This document shows, in pieces, positions 1 through 8,803 of a stretch of DNA of 64,000 nucleotides (its first letter is position 1; each line of letters starts with the position of its first letter). The position numbers were made by a program, and so were the translations under genes. The notes beneath the pieces are model-generated. The model worked only from the letters and a program-made list of their open reading frames with translations, did not search any database and had not been told where the DNA came from. Source of the stretch: JBNAVJ01 sp049700455. Its GTDB lineage: Bacteria; Bacteroidota; Ignavibacteria; Tepidaquicellales; Tepidaquicellaceae. The DNA lies in assembly GCA_049700455.1 (NCBI GenBank), contig JBNAVJ010000003.1, positions 62,001 to 126,000 of the forward strand, read 5' to 3'.

Positions 1-2
1 AT

Positions 3-377
3 ATATATAAGGCTTTTGTTAAAAAACTTGATAGCATAGAAGTCTGGATTGTAGATGGCGGTAAAATAAGACGAGATATTTATCCGGATTTCGGTTATAG
101 TGGAAATGATCTTGCCTACTCATTTATTCCGCATCTTGAAATATGGATTGATGATGCCATTAGCTGTCAGCAAACGGAATATTCAATTCAACTTGAACTA
201 ATTGAAAGACAAAAACTGTATGAGAAGACTTCGTATGACGATGCCTATGAGGCAGGAAAAAAGTCTCTGTTGCCGCTTCTTACAAGAAACGATAGTTTAG
301 TCAGAAGTAAAAAGCTTCCTGAAAAAAAGACTCCTGCCTTTCGTGATACAGGAGTGTCAATATTAGTTCATCAGTAA
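3..377 (+). CDS. C-terminal part of an unidentified conserved-type protein (5' end outside window)
   Basis: An open frame runs from the window edge to a TAA at 375-377, giving 124 residues without a start codon in view. The visible part contains VWIVDGGKIRRDIYPDF, then YSFIPHLEIWIDD and a Glu-rich helix (QLELIERQKLYEK) followed by YDDAYEAGKKS. This order resembles small uncharacterised proteins with a 'W-VDG--IR ... F ... IP--EIWID' core that I know only as hypothetical, so no function is given. The tail after residue 100 is Lys/Pro-rich and probably flexible. Its end overlaps the end of the convergent truA gene by 7 bases. Confidence 0.6.
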   Translation: MYKAFVKKLDSIEVWIVDGGKIRRDIYPDFGYSGNDLAYSFIPHLEIWIDDAISCQQTEYSIQLELIERQKLYEKTSYDDAYEAGKKSLLPLLTRNDSLVRSKKLPEKKTPAFRDTGVSILVHQ

Positions 378-1117
378 AAAACTTTCTCAAGAAATAGTCC
401 TGATGGGGGAGCAGTGTATCTGGTAAGGTCGGTAGAGGAATTTTCTAAATAGAACTTAATGTCTGCTGGGGAGAGATTTCTTCTTCCAACTTCAACAAGT
501 GACCCGACAATCCTCCGAACCATTTTCCATAGAAAGTGAGAGGCTTTTATTCGCAAAAAAATTTTTTCTCCTGCCTCATCAAGTGAAATATTTTCTACGA
601 AAACAAGAGTTGAATTTTCCTGGGTTTCTTTATCAGCAAAGGAAGAAAAGTTATGCATTCCCTTAAATAGGGTAGCTGTTTTTTTCATTAAATCAACATT
701 TAACCTGTCTTTAATCCACCACACATATTTTTTTTCAAATGCAGTACGCCGTTTTGAAATTACGTAGAGATATTGTCTGTATTTAGCAGAATGTCTCGCA
801 TGAAAATTCAGTGGGGCTTTTTTTATTTCGAGAATATTAATATCTGATGGGAGTAAGTCATTGGTTTTCATCTTCAAAATTTCTGGTGCAAGCATTGTTT
901 CACACTTTAGATGTGCTACCTGTTCTAAGGCATGGACACCTTTATCAGTTCGCCCGGCTCCTACAAGTTCAATTAGTTTATTGGTTCCTTTTGTGTTGGA
1001 AAAAACTCTGTTAATACAATCAGTAAGGACACCCTGAATAGTTTTAGCATTTTTCTGTATTTGCCAGCCAGAATAATTTGTTCCACAATATTCAAGATAG
1101 ATTTTGAAATTTCTCAT
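371..1117 (-). CDS. truA: tRNA pseudouridine(38-40) synthase TruA
   Basis: TruA converts uridines 38, 39 and 40 in the anticodon stem-loop of tRNAs to pseudouridine in the cytoplasm. The 248-residue length is normal for the family. The signature VGAGRTDKGVHALEQ near residues 52-66 carries the catalytic aspartate (Asp58), and the N-terminal LEYCGTNYSGWQIQ segment and the C-terminal FLWKMVRRIVGSLVEVG segment are typical. The ATG start at 1117 lies only 9 bases after the stop of the upstream nuclease-helicase gene, so the two are probably co-transcribed. Assignment is secure. Confidence 0.97.
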   Translation of the reverse strand: MRNFKIYLEYCGTNYSGWQIQKNAKTIQGVLTDCINRVFSNTKGTNKLIELVGAGRTDKGVHALEQVAHLKCETMLAPEILKMKTNDLLPSDINILEIKKAPLNFHARHSAKYRQYLYVISKRRTAFEKKYVWWIKDRLNVDLMKKTATLFKGMHNFSSFADKETQENSTLVFVENISLDEAGEKIFLRIKASHFLWKMVRRIVGSLVEVGRRNLSPADIKFYLENSSTDLTRYTAPPSGLFLEKVFY

Positions 1118-1126
1118 TCCACAATT

Positions 1127-4100
1127 TTAGTTCAAACAAGATTCAATATCCCTTATATTAACTATTACTCCGTTGTCAGCAAAATGTGTAATAAGCTTTC
1201 TATAATGAGTGTCTTGTTCTAAAATTTTGACATCGCCAACAAGAACAAGATAGTCCTGTGCCCTGGAGAGTGCAACATTGAGTTTTCTTTCTACTTCCAT
1301 TGAATCATTATATATGGATTGTACCATCTTAACCTGAGATGAGTTCTTAAAGGCAAAGCTTATTATAATTATTCTCCTTTCTGAGCCTTGAAATCTTTCA
1401 ACTGTATCGATAGTGATGTGAGAAATTTCAGGGAGTATAAAGTTTTTAATGGCAGAAATTTGAGCCCGAAATGGTGTTATAATTCCTATATCTTTTATAG
1501 GATTACACCCTTCGTTTTCTGAGTGTCGAAGGAATTGATAAAGTTTTTTAGCAACCGCAGATACCACACGGGCTTCTTTTGTGTTAACCTTGTTTTTATA
1601 AGTTTCCGCTGGTACTGAAATTAAGACAAGTCTATTTCTTCTGAGAATTCTGTCAAGAGTATCTCCTGACGTAAACTCCTGTAAGGGAGCCTGCTGTTTT
1701 TCTAAAACATTTTTAAGTATTGAATTATAATAATGTTGATTGATGAAACGTGCAATATCTTTATGCATTCTGAAGTGTTCTACAAGTGAGCCGTAGCAAT
1801 GAGTCCAACCTTTGGAAATGGCATTTTTCAGTAAGCGGACAAAAATTGATTCTCCATAGTCAAATAGCCCAATATCCTGAAGTAACTTTTCGTTGCACTG
1901 TGTTTCCTGTTTACTTTGTACAATAACAGGTGGAAGTTGTTTTTCATCTCCAATTAATATGAAACGATCTACTCCTACCAGTAGACTGCTAAGATGCGGG
2001 TCAAGTAATTGTGAGGCTTCATCAACGATAAGAGTATCAAAACGTTTTAAATGCATTATTTCTAAGTGAGACATAAGGGAGGCTTGGGTAGAGACAAAAA
2101 CTTTTGTTTGTTCCAGTTTCCTTGAAAGTTCTTCTATTGGGAGTTGTTGCGAAAGTTCCGATAGTAATATTGATTTATCTTCACCCTTTCCAATTCTTAT
2201 ATATTCAAGAGCTTTTATTTCTTTTAGAGTTGAACAAATTTCGTCAACAGCACGATTTGTATATGCTAATAAAAGAACATTCTGATTTTTCTTGATTAAC
2301 TGTTTAACAAGTTCTTTTAATATAACAGAAGTCTTTCCAGTACCAGGGGGTCCTTGAATAAGAAAATAGTTTTTAGCAGCCAGTGCTGATTCTACTATTT
2401 TTTTCTGTCCGGGGTAAAGATTGGTATCTACTTCAATTGTGAGATTTTCAACTTCTGGTTTGGTAATCCCAAGTATAATGTCTTGTTTTTGTTTATCTGC
2501 TTCCAGGAAAGAGTAAAGTGACTGGAATAGAGCTGTGAAATTTGACTCGCGGAAATCGTGTTCTAAAATCCATCTGCTATATGAATCAAAATAATCTTCC
2601 TGTGTATTTTTGTTAAGTAGTTCAATCTTGAGTTCATTGTATCCAATTTCTTTGATAACACATTTTGTAAGGAGGAATTTAGTAGGATTTATTCCATCAT
2701 TCGTTTGTGGGTATAGTATGGCTATGTCTCCATTTCTAAAATCTGATACAGGAATCTGTTGTTTCTTTTCAGTTTGCAAAATTAGAGTTGCATTATTGCC
2801 ATGAGATGTTATAGTGAGGTTATCAAGAATTGAAAAGGTATCCTTTTTTTCCACAACAGTTTTTTTCCACAAAGCAGAGAAACCATCATTACTTAGTTCC
2901 GACTGATTATTACCAACCTTTTGCTGGACAAGTTCTTTTACAAGAAATGTTACAAGTCCATACAAATATGCCTTTTTTCTGGTATCAAGGTTGTTGAGAG
3001 AATTATAAAATCTGTCAATATCTTCAGATAAATAAGGTGGCAGTTGTTGGTTTAACAGTTGCTTGTTTTCATCAAGGACGTTCCAGAAGTCTCCTCTGGC
3101 GATTCTTAAAATGTATGAGACAATCTTGTTTCTGGTCATTATTGCTGATTGCTGTTGATGTACCCATTCTTCGCCGGGGTAAGTACGTAACGGTCTGTCT
3201 TCTGATCGGGAATAGAGAATAAAGCTGTTACCTTTTCTATCGGGAAAGCTCTCTTTGATGAGGATGTCATATAACACAGTTTGCATAAGGTGGTTTTGCC
3301 ACATCGGGATTGAAGGTGAAGAGCCAGTTTTAAGTTCTACAATATCAATATGTGTTTTGTTATCTGAAGATTGCAAAAGCACATCAAGTCTTCCCTGGAT
3401 ACCAAAGTCTTTTGAAATAAAAGTGGGCTCTATAAACTTGTTCCTTTGTGAGAAAAAATCTTTCAGGTTTTTCAGTTTCTCAATATGGTCAAAGGTATAT
3501 TTTTTGAGATTTTTAACTTTCTGCTGTCGTGAGAGATTGTCAGAACCTCTGAAAATAAAAAGTAGCTGTATTATATTTTTATTTACAGCATTATCAAAAG
3601 CAAAGTCAAAGTCAAAGTGGGGATTGGAAAGATATTCATCAAAAATGTGATTTATTATAGATCCCTGAATCATTGGTAATGATGGGGTTGGCTTTAAAAA
3701 TTTCTTAATAATGGCAATGATAGGGTATATGCCTGAATTAAAGTAACACTCTGCAATTTCAGTTACATCGACAAGATAGTCTGGCTCAAGAACCACAATA
3801 GATTTTGGGGTTGTATGAAAGAGGTTCTTCTGGGAGACATCCTGTCTTACTGCTGTTACATAAAGATTAGTATATGGTTGGATAAGATTTTGAATTTCTG
3901 TCAAATCAGTCAACTTAGAATTTTTGTTATGCCAGATTACCAGGGTTAATACTCCTAAATCGGAGTTCTCGCAAAGAAGAAAAAGCCTCTTATTAGTCCG
4001 GGTGTCGTAGAAATTCAAAACTTTATGGACGATAACAGAAAATGCTGTTATCTGTTTGAGTTCTACCTCTCTAAAAGAAGGTTCTTTATCATCAAAAAGG

Positions 4101-4477
4101 GTTCGGTATTGTGAGGGTATCTCTGCCTGACAGAAGTATGCCGTAGCCTGACAAAGGATTTTCAGTGCTAACAATTCTTCAGTATTTGTGGGAATAAAAT
4201 CTGGAGTATGTACTACACGATTGGCAAACTTCCGAAATAGTTTTATCTTCTTATAGAGTTCTGAAGGGGCGGCTGTATATTTGCTAAAGTAGTATGATTC
4301 TCTTGAGTGTAAGTTTGTAAAAACTATATCTTCATCAGATGTGAGTTCTTTGAAGAGAAGTTCCATAACAGAACGAAACTTCGGGATTCTTTCTTTTGGT
4401 GTAAGGTTGGTTTCACTCAGGATTTCTTCAAGCTTCCCAAAAAAGAACTCTGACCTTTCAGAGCCAATGAATTCCAT
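1127..4477 (-). CDS. Dna2-like fused PD-(D/E)XK nuclease and superfamily 1B helicase
   Basis: A 1116-residue protein with two recognisable parts. Around residues 355-400 is a PD-(D/E)XK nuclease core: GRLDVLL, then DIVELKTG, then a QxxxY motif (QTVLY). The C-terminal half is a Upf1/Dna2-type superfamily 1B helicase: Walker A IQGPPGTGKTS near residue 706, Walker B LIVDEASQ near 815, GDEKQLPPV, VERFQGSERRIII and LNVALSRAQDYLVLVGD. It probably acts in DNA repair or replication end-processing. The four-cysteine iron-sulfur cluster usual in Dna2, AddB and Cas4 nucleases is not seen around the nuclease core. The first 300 residues have no recognised domain. It lies directly upstream of truA. Confidence 0.88.
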   Translation of the reverse strand: MEFIGSERSEFFFGKLEEILSETNLTPKERIPKFRSVMELLFKELTSDEDIVFTNLHSRESYYFSKYTAAPSELYKKIKLFRKFANRVVHTPDFIPTNTEELLALKILCQATAYFCQAEIPSQYRTLFDDKEPSFREVELKQITAFSVIVHKVLNFYDTRTNKRLFLLCENSDLGVLTLVIWHNKNSKLTDLTEIQNLIQPYTNLYVTAVRQDVSQKNLFHTTPKSIVVLEPDYLVDVTEIAECYFNSGIYPIIAIIKKFLKPTPSLPMIQGSIINHIFDEYLSNPHFDFDFAFDNAVNKNIIQLLFIFRGSDNLSRQQKVKNLKKYTFDHIEKLKNLKDFFSQRNKFIEPTFISKDFGIQGRLDVLLQSSDNKTHIDIVELKTGSSPSIPMWQNHLMQTVLYDILIKESFPDRKGNSFILYSRSEDRPLRTYPGEEWVHQQQSAIMTRNKIVSYILRIARGDFWNVLDENKQLLNQQLPPYLSEDIDRFYNSLNNLDTRKKAYLYGLVTFLVKELVQQKVGNNQSELSNDGFSALWKKTVVEKKDTFSILDNLTITSHGNNATLILQTEKKQQIPVSDFRNGDIAILYPQTNDGINPTKFLLTKCVIKEIGYNELKIELLNKNTQEDYFDSYSRWILEHDFRESNFTALFQSLYSFLEADKQKQDIILGITKPEVENLTIEVDTNLYPGQKKIVESALAAKNYFLIQGPPGTGKTSVILKELVKQLIKKNQNVLLLAYTNRAVDEICSTLKEIKALEYIRIGKGEDKSILLSELSQQLPIEELSRKLEQTKVFVSTQASLMSHLEIMHLKRFDTLIVDEASQLLDPHLSSLLVGVDRFILIGDEKQLPPVIVQSKQETQCNEKLLQDIGLFDYGESIFVRLLKNAISKGWTHCYGSLVEHFRMHKDIARFINQHYYNSILKNVLEKQQAPLQEFTSGDTLDRILRRNRLVLISVPAETYKNKVNTKEARVVSAVAKKLYQFLRHSENEGCNPIKDIGIITPFRAQISAIKNFILPEISHITIDTVERFQGSERRIIIISFAFKNSSQVKMVQSIYNDSMEVERKLNVALSRAQDYLVLVGDVKILEQDTHYRKLITHFADNGVIVNIRDIESCLN

Positions 4478-4544
4478 TAACGATTTTAAATGTTTACAAA
4501 ACTTTTAAAGTTATAAATTATTAAAAACAATTTCTATATATTAT

Positions 4545-4582
4545 AACAAAGCGACCCTAAAGGATATAAGGGTCGCTTTGTT
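4545..4582 (-). terminator. Hairpin downstream of the T9SS block
   Basis: A perfect 14-base inverted repeat (4545-4558 and 4569-4582, arm AACAAAGCGACCCT) with a 10-base loop. It lies after the minus-strand T9SS gene and its orphan sorting-domain fragment, and before the helicase gene. Only a broken T-rich stretch follows on the minus strand, so it is a likely but not textbook terminator. It could also act in the helicase leader. Confidence 0.5.
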
Positions 4583-4641
4583 TGTGGTTGATTATTTGTT
4601 AATTACAATAAACTCAAATCAATATGTTCTTAAAAGTTTTA

Positions 4642-4785
4642 CTACTTCAAAAGAACCATCTTTCTAATCTCGACGAAATCTCCAGCTCTCATTTGATAAT
4701 AATAAATTCCAGCTGGTAGATTAGAACCATCGAAATTGATTCCGTATGTTCCCGGATTATAGGTGTGGCTTATTTTTAAGGTGGT
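4642..4785 (-). pseudogene. Orphan T9SS sorting-domain fragment
   Basis: A minus-strand frame of 47 codons ending at TAG 4642-4644 and closed upstream by a TAA at 4786-4788. It reads YNPGTYGINFDGSNLPAGIY, then an Arg-Ala-Gly-Asp-Phe stretch, and ends RKMVLLK. This is the last two thirds of a type A T9SS C-terminal sorting domain. It has no start codon, no signal peptide and no protein body, and it follows the stop of the complete T9SS gene by about 20 bases. It is probably a remnant of a deleted or recombined cargo gene. Confidence 0.75.
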
Positions 4786-4803
4786 TTATGTTTATTTAAT
4801 ATA

Positions 4804-7236
4804 TTACTTAAGCAATATCATTTTTTTTATTTGAACGTTTGCAACGCTTGATAAACTATAAAAATATATACCGCTGGAAAGTCCCGAACCATCAAACTCT
4901 ACTAAGTAATAGCCTGCATTGTAGTATCCTTTCAGGAGAGTTTTTACTTCTCTTCCAAGAACATCATATATTACAAGTCTAATATTACCTGGCTGACTGA
5001 TCCCAAATAAAATTTTGGACCTTGGATTTGAAGGATTCGGAAAGCTTTGTTCAAGAAAATCTTTGTTGGGAGCTCCAATTACTACTATAGTCTGCAGGTT
5101 ATGAAATTCGGCTGCTCCATTGAAATCAATCTGCTTGAGTCGATACTGATAGGAACCACTTGTAAGATTTTTATCAACAAAAGTATACTGGCTTTCGCCT
5201 GTTGTATTGCCAGCACCCTTGATAAATCCAATAGTATTCCAACTATCTGACCCTCCGGGACTGAGGAATGACTTCCTCTGAATTTCAAAGCCAAAGTTAT
5301 TAATTTCAAAGCTTGTTATCCAGCTGAGAGTAACATTATTTTCTTTCAGAGAGTGTGTAAAACTTATTAAATTAACAGGCAATGCATTTTGATAATTACG
5401 TCTCCACACTGAACGACCACTTGTTCCAGCGTAAAGATAATTGGAAGTATCCAATGTTAGAGCACGGATGGGAGGAGGTGAAACAGTAAAACCATCATTC
5501 TTCGCTGTCCAGCTTACACCACCATTTCCGGAATAAAATACTCCGTTATGGGTACCAGCAAAAATATTGTTTCCAGAGTATGCAAGAGAATATACAACCT
5601 GGTTTCCTCCCATACCAGCTGAATCCAGAACCCAGGTGGTCCCTGAAAGATGATAGAGCCCACTAATAGTTCCGGCAAAAAGATTACTACCGTTATATAA
5701 AAAAGTATAAACCCATCTGAATGTCGGCATTCCGGTACTGAAAGTACTCCAGTTTGTACCAAAGTTAGTAGATCTAAAAACTCCTGAGGAAGTACCTGCA
5801 TACAAGGTTGAGCCATTACCATAGACTGCAAAAACTGATGTTATAAGTCCATTATTGATAGCGGTCCATACTCCTGCATCAGTTTGTCGTTTATATACAC
5901 CATTTGATGTACCTGCAAGGACTAAAGAATCATAAGCGTAAAATGATAAAACCGACCTGTTACCCATTCCGGTAGTATCAATTATCCAATTAACTCCATA
6001 AGAGGTGCTATAGTATGCCCCCGTCGTGGTGCCAAGAAGAACCACAGGATTAGGTCCGATATCAGTAGGGGCAAGTCCAAGAGCCTGTGTCCTTATATCT
6101 GCCAGACCGTTGATTCTTGCTATCCAGTTAATACCATAGTTTGTACTCACATAAACACCTGAAGATTGAGCAGCGGCAAAAAGATATGTTCCTGTTTTAA
6201 GGAGTGAGAGAACAATTGCAGCATTTATCCCATTGAATGAAGCTGTCCAGTTCTGTCCAGAGTTTGTGGATTTATAAATTCCTCCACCTCCTTGCATACC
6301 AACAAAGAGATTTGAACTGGATGAACCTGCTAAAGTATAAACAACTGTTACGCCCAATCCTGAATTAATAGCTGTCCAATTTGTTCCGTTATTGGTTGTT
6401 AGAAAAACTCCCCTTGAAGATTCTCCCATATATACTCCTGACGGTGTATAAAGTCCATACACATAATAACTTGGCAGATTTCCTAATTGTATCCAGTTTC
6501 CCCCTCGATTGGTTGTTCTGTAAACTCCGTTGCCAGCGGTGCCAGCATACAGAATACGATTGGTTGTAATGTTTGTGTCGTTTATAGATAGTGAATATAT
6601 TGTTATGTTAGCTGGAAGTCCATTATTGACTTGTGACCAGGAGGTGCCCGCTGAAACATTTTTTCTATAAATTCCATAGCTATTCGTACCCGCAAAAATA
6701 TTAGTATCAAGAATAGCAAGTGTATAGATATATTTTGGTCCACATCCTGCTGTGTCTCTTAACCAAACAACCCCACTATTAGTGGAACGGAATACGCCTG
6801 TATCTGTACCGGCATAAAGTATTCCCTCTGCACTGAATACAAGTGAGTTAATAGTTCGGTTTGTTATATTGGTTCCGGGACCCAGCCAGTTGACTCCGGA
6901 ATTTGAGGAGCGGTAGACTCCATTACCGTCTGTTCCAACAAAAATATAACTGCCTATATCAAGAACAGTATTTATCTTTAAGTTTGGTAGAGTTCCGGTT
7001 ATATTAGACCAGTTAAGCCCAGAATTTGTGGAGAGAAATACTCCGTTGTTGGAGGTAGCAGCAACTATGCGGCTACTCGAAACCGATATACTCTTAACTG
7101 TAGCTCCATAAGGCCCTGAAGTGATTTCCCATTGGGCATTTGCATCTATAGGTAGAAAATCTACATAGATATTTACAGTTAACAGACTCAATATAAGCAA
7201 CCAAAAGTATGTTTTCAGAACAGTAATAGTTTCCAT
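4804..7236 (-). CDS. Secreted T9SS cargo with BNR/Asp-box-like propeller repeats
   Basis: An 810-residue secreted protein. The start at ATG 7236 is chosen because it opens a signal peptide (METITVLKTYFWLLILSLL..., likely cleaved near ANA-QWE); any upstream extension would run into the N gap. More than ten copies of a 'G-VYRSTNSG--W' unit follow, alternating with 'L-AGT--GV' units, which suggests one or two beta-propellers of the sortilin/BNR class. The C-terminal 80 residues form a type A T9SS sorting domain: EQSFPNPSNP, VIYDVLGREVKTLL, FDGSGLSSGIYFY and a final KKMILLK. The protein is presumably exported across the outer membrane and anchored on or released from the surface; its ligand is unknown. 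Confidence 0.88.
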   Translation of the reverse strand: METITVLKTYFWLLILSLLTVNIYVDFLPIDANAQWEITSGPYGATVKSISVSSSRIVAATSNNGVFLSTNSGLNWSNITGTLPNLKINTVLDIGSYIFVGTDGNGVYRSSNSGVNWLGPGTNITNRTINSLVFSAEGILYAGTDTGVFRSTNSGVVWLRDTAGCGPKYIYTLAILDTNIFAGTNSYGIYRKNVSAGTSWSQVNNGLPANITIYSLSINDTNITTNRILYAGTAGNGVYRTTNRGGNWIQLGNLPSYYVYGLYTPSGVYMGESSRGVFLTTNNGTNWTAINSGLGVTVVYTLAGSSSSNLFVGMQGGGGIYKSTNSGQNWTASFNGINAAIVLSLLKTGTYLFAAAQSSGVYVSTNYGINWIARINGLADIRTQALGLAPTDIGPNPVVLLGTTTGAYYSTSYGVNWIIDTTGMGNRSVLSFYAYDSLVLAGTSNGVYKRQTDAGVWTAINNGLITSVFAVYGNGSTLYAGTSSGVFRSTNFGTNWSTFSTGMPTFRWVYTFLYNGSNLFAGTISGLYHLSGTTWVLDSAGMGGNQVVYSLAYSGNNIFAGTHNGVFYSGNGGVSWTAKNDGFTVSPPPIRALTLDTSNYLYAGTSGRSVWRRNYQNALPVNLISFTHSLKENNVTLSWITSFEINNFGFEIQRKSFLSPGGSDSWNTIGFIKGAGNTTGESQYTFVDKNLTSGSYQYRLKQIDFNGAAEFHNLQTIVVIGAPNKDFLEQSFPNPSNPRSKILFGISQPGNIRLVIYDVLGREVKTLLKGYYNAGYYLVEFDGSGLSSGIYFYSLSSVANVQIKKMILLK

Positions 7237-7253
7237 AGCTGGTGTTTTTTGTT

Positions 7254-7498
7254 TATTTAATAACACCANNNNNNNNNNNNNNNNNNNNNNNNNNNNNNNN
7301 NNNNNNNNNNNNNNNNNNNNNNNNNNNNNNNNNNNNNNNNNNNNNNNNNNNNNNNNNNNNNNNNNNNNACAGTAAATATATGTTCCTGATGGCAATAGTT
7401 GCCCATCGAATTGTATGGTATGAAAGCCCGCTTTTTATCTTCGATTTACTATTACAAGGGTTTGAATAATGTTGTTTTAAGTAAGATGAAATGAGAGG
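7254..7498 (-). pseudogene. Degenerate T9SS sorting domain interrupted by the gap
   Basis: On the minus strand, 7498-7436 reads PLISSYLKQHYSNPCNSKSK, a decayed version of the 'YxLxQNYPNPFNPxTKI' opening of a T9SS sorting domain. In another frame, 7431-7369 reads AGFHTIQFDGQLLPSGTYIY, the closing half of the same domain type. The middle (the 'VYDVLGREV' strand) is missing and an in-frame stop lies just before the second half. Across the gap, 7266-7252 reads VLLNK, which would be the usual KMVLLK ending after the loss of one base. This is a broken cargo gene with an internal deletion and frameshift; the unsequenced gap hides the remainder. Confidence 0.65.
7269..7368. other. Assembly gap (100 N)
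   Basis: A run of exactly 100 N bases, the conventional size for a scaffold gap of unknown length. Frames that read through it on either strand are artefacts. The sequence on both sides is T9SS sorting-domain-like on the minus strand, so a repeated sorting domain may have broken the assembly here. Confidence 0.99.
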
Positions 7499-8098
7499 TA
7501 TATTGTTTATGTATCGTATACCTGTGGTGTTTTGAACGTACTTTATAGAAACAGAAACTATTTTTTGTTCCAACCCCATAGCTGGTGTCCAATAAAGCAA
7601 TTTGTCTGAAGTTATTGCCTAAGCTGTGTCACGATTATTTGCAGGTCTATTATATCCTGCTATCTAATGAAGAACTTTTTCATAGTTTGTATTCTGTATA
7701 AAAATAAGCTAATTTTTGTAGAAATGCAATGTAAAAAATGGAGTAAAATAATCAGATATTTCAGTTAAGACAATTTATTTAATTATAATGTTTTTAAGAT
7801 GTAAGAGGCGGAGTATCCTCTATGTAAAAGTAGGTTAACTTCTTAAAAAGGAGTTCTATAACAGTGTAAAATTTAGGAATTTCTTATTCAGGTTTCAGAT
7901 TCTTTTCAGGAAAGTTTTATCAATATTTTATTAAAAATACAAATTTCTTTTTCCAGCAGGTAAACTCTATCTGGGTAATATTTTGATATAAAAACAGAAA
8001 CTTACAGATTGTGGTTGCTCTTTATGAAATATTGTAATATGGGGGAATGGGAGTTTTATTTAGCTTATTCTTAGTTTCAGTTATTTATGTATGGGTAG
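7499..8098. other. Non-coding stretch, no gene recognised
   Basis: About 600 AT-rich bases between the broken sorting domain and the peroxiredoxin terminator. No frame has protein-like composition. The minus strand holds a short ATGAAAAAGTTCTTC at about 7675-7661, like the start of a signal peptide, but it meets a stop after seven codons. It may be the eroded 5' part of the broken T9SS gene. Confidence 0.5.
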
Positions 8099-8137
8099 GA
8101 AAAAAACTCTCCATTCTATTTTATGCAGAATGGAGAG
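8099..8137 (-). terminator. Rho-independent terminator of the peroxiredoxin gene
   Basis: An 11-base perfect stem (8107-8117 CTCTCCATTCT with 8127-8137) and a 9-base loop, followed on the minus strand by a run of about eight T (8099-8106). It begins 33 bases after the peroxiredoxin stop codon. Confidence 0.88.
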
Positions 8138-8169
8138 GTAGCTAATAAAGAGAGCAATGATGAAAGAAA

Positions 8170-8712
8170 TTAAACTTTCAATGTTTCCTGTCCGGGTTCC
8201 CAATCGCAGGGGGTCAGACCACCAGTTTGCAATGCTTCCAGTACCCTGATTACTTCTTTTACACTGCGTCCTATATTCAGGTCATTTATACATATCCACC
8301 GTATAGTTCCGGATGGGTCAACGATAAATGTAGCTCGATATGCGATTTTTTCTTCGGGTTCAAGAATGCCGAGTGCCTCTGCAAGGGACTTTGATGTATC
8401 AGCCAGCAGTGGAATCTGAAGATTTTTTAAATCAGAATGGGATACCATCCAGCCAAGGTGGGAAAATTCTGAATCTGTACTTGCGCCTATGAGAACAGTG
8501 TTTTTCTTTTCAAAATCTTTTTTGTGTTTGTTAAACTCCACAATTTCAGTAGGACAAACAAAGGTAAAGTCTTTTGGATACCAGAACATTACCATCCATT
8601 TGCCGGCTTTAATGTGGTCTTCATTTGTGATGTCGGTAAATTCTTTGCCATGAATAGTTGAAACTGTTGCTTTTTTCTTAAATTGAGGGAATTTTTCTCC
8701 TAAATTTATCAT
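8170..8712 (-). CDS. AhpC-type 2-Cys peroxiredoxin
   Basis: A 180-residue thiol peroxidase that reduces hydrogen peroxide and alkyl hydroperoxides in the cytoplasm. The peroxidatic cysteine is Cys53 in DFTFVCPTEIVEFN, and a C-terminal candidate resolving cysteine is Cys169 in GGLTPCDWEPGQ, as in AhpC proteins. A GGAG sequence stands about 10 bases before the ATG. The gene forms its own unit, with a promoter-like site at 8773-8803 and a strong terminator at 8099-8137. No ahpF or ahpD reductase partner is adjacent, so the electron donor is unknown. Confidence 0.93.
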   Translation of the reverse strand: MINLGEKFPQFKKKATVSTIHGKEFTDITNEDHIKAGKWMVMFWYPKDFTFVCPTEIVEFNKHKKDFEKKNTVLIGASTDSEFSHLGWMVSHSDLKNLQIPLLADTSKSLAEALGILEPEEKIAYRATFIVDPSGTIRWICINDLNIGRSVKEVIRVLEALQTGGLTPCDWEPGQETLKV

Positions 8713-8772
8713 ATTATTATCTCCATTAAGATTTTGTGTTTTTAAAATATGTTTTTAAAACTATTGGATTAA

Positions 8773-8803
8773 CAAAGATATAGAAAAAAATAAAAAAAAT
8801 CAA
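8773..8803 (-). promoter_or_regulatory. Bacteroidota-type promoter of the peroxiredoxin gene
   Basis: On the minus strand, TTG (8803-8801), a 20-base T-rich spacer and TATCTTTG (8780-8773) match the Bacteroidota vegetative consensus TTTG-N19-21-TAnnTTTG. The -7 box ends about 60 bases before the ATG at 8712. The -33 box sits in the stop codon region of the upstream gene. The same -7 octamer and spacing occur before rpsR. Confidence 0.65.

Noticed and set aside
3255..3650. 131-codon plus-strand frame inside the nuclease-helicase gene
   Set aside because: Antisense shadow of a conserved coding region.
7237..7395. N-terminal extension of the T9SS cargo across the gap
   Set aside because: It includes N bases, and the ATG at 7236 opens a good signal peptide.
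7253..7600. Minus-strand frame of 115 codons and plus-strand frame 7242-7469 that cross the N run
   Set aside because: Both read through 100 N bases, so they are artefacts; only the sorting-domain fragments inside them are kept.
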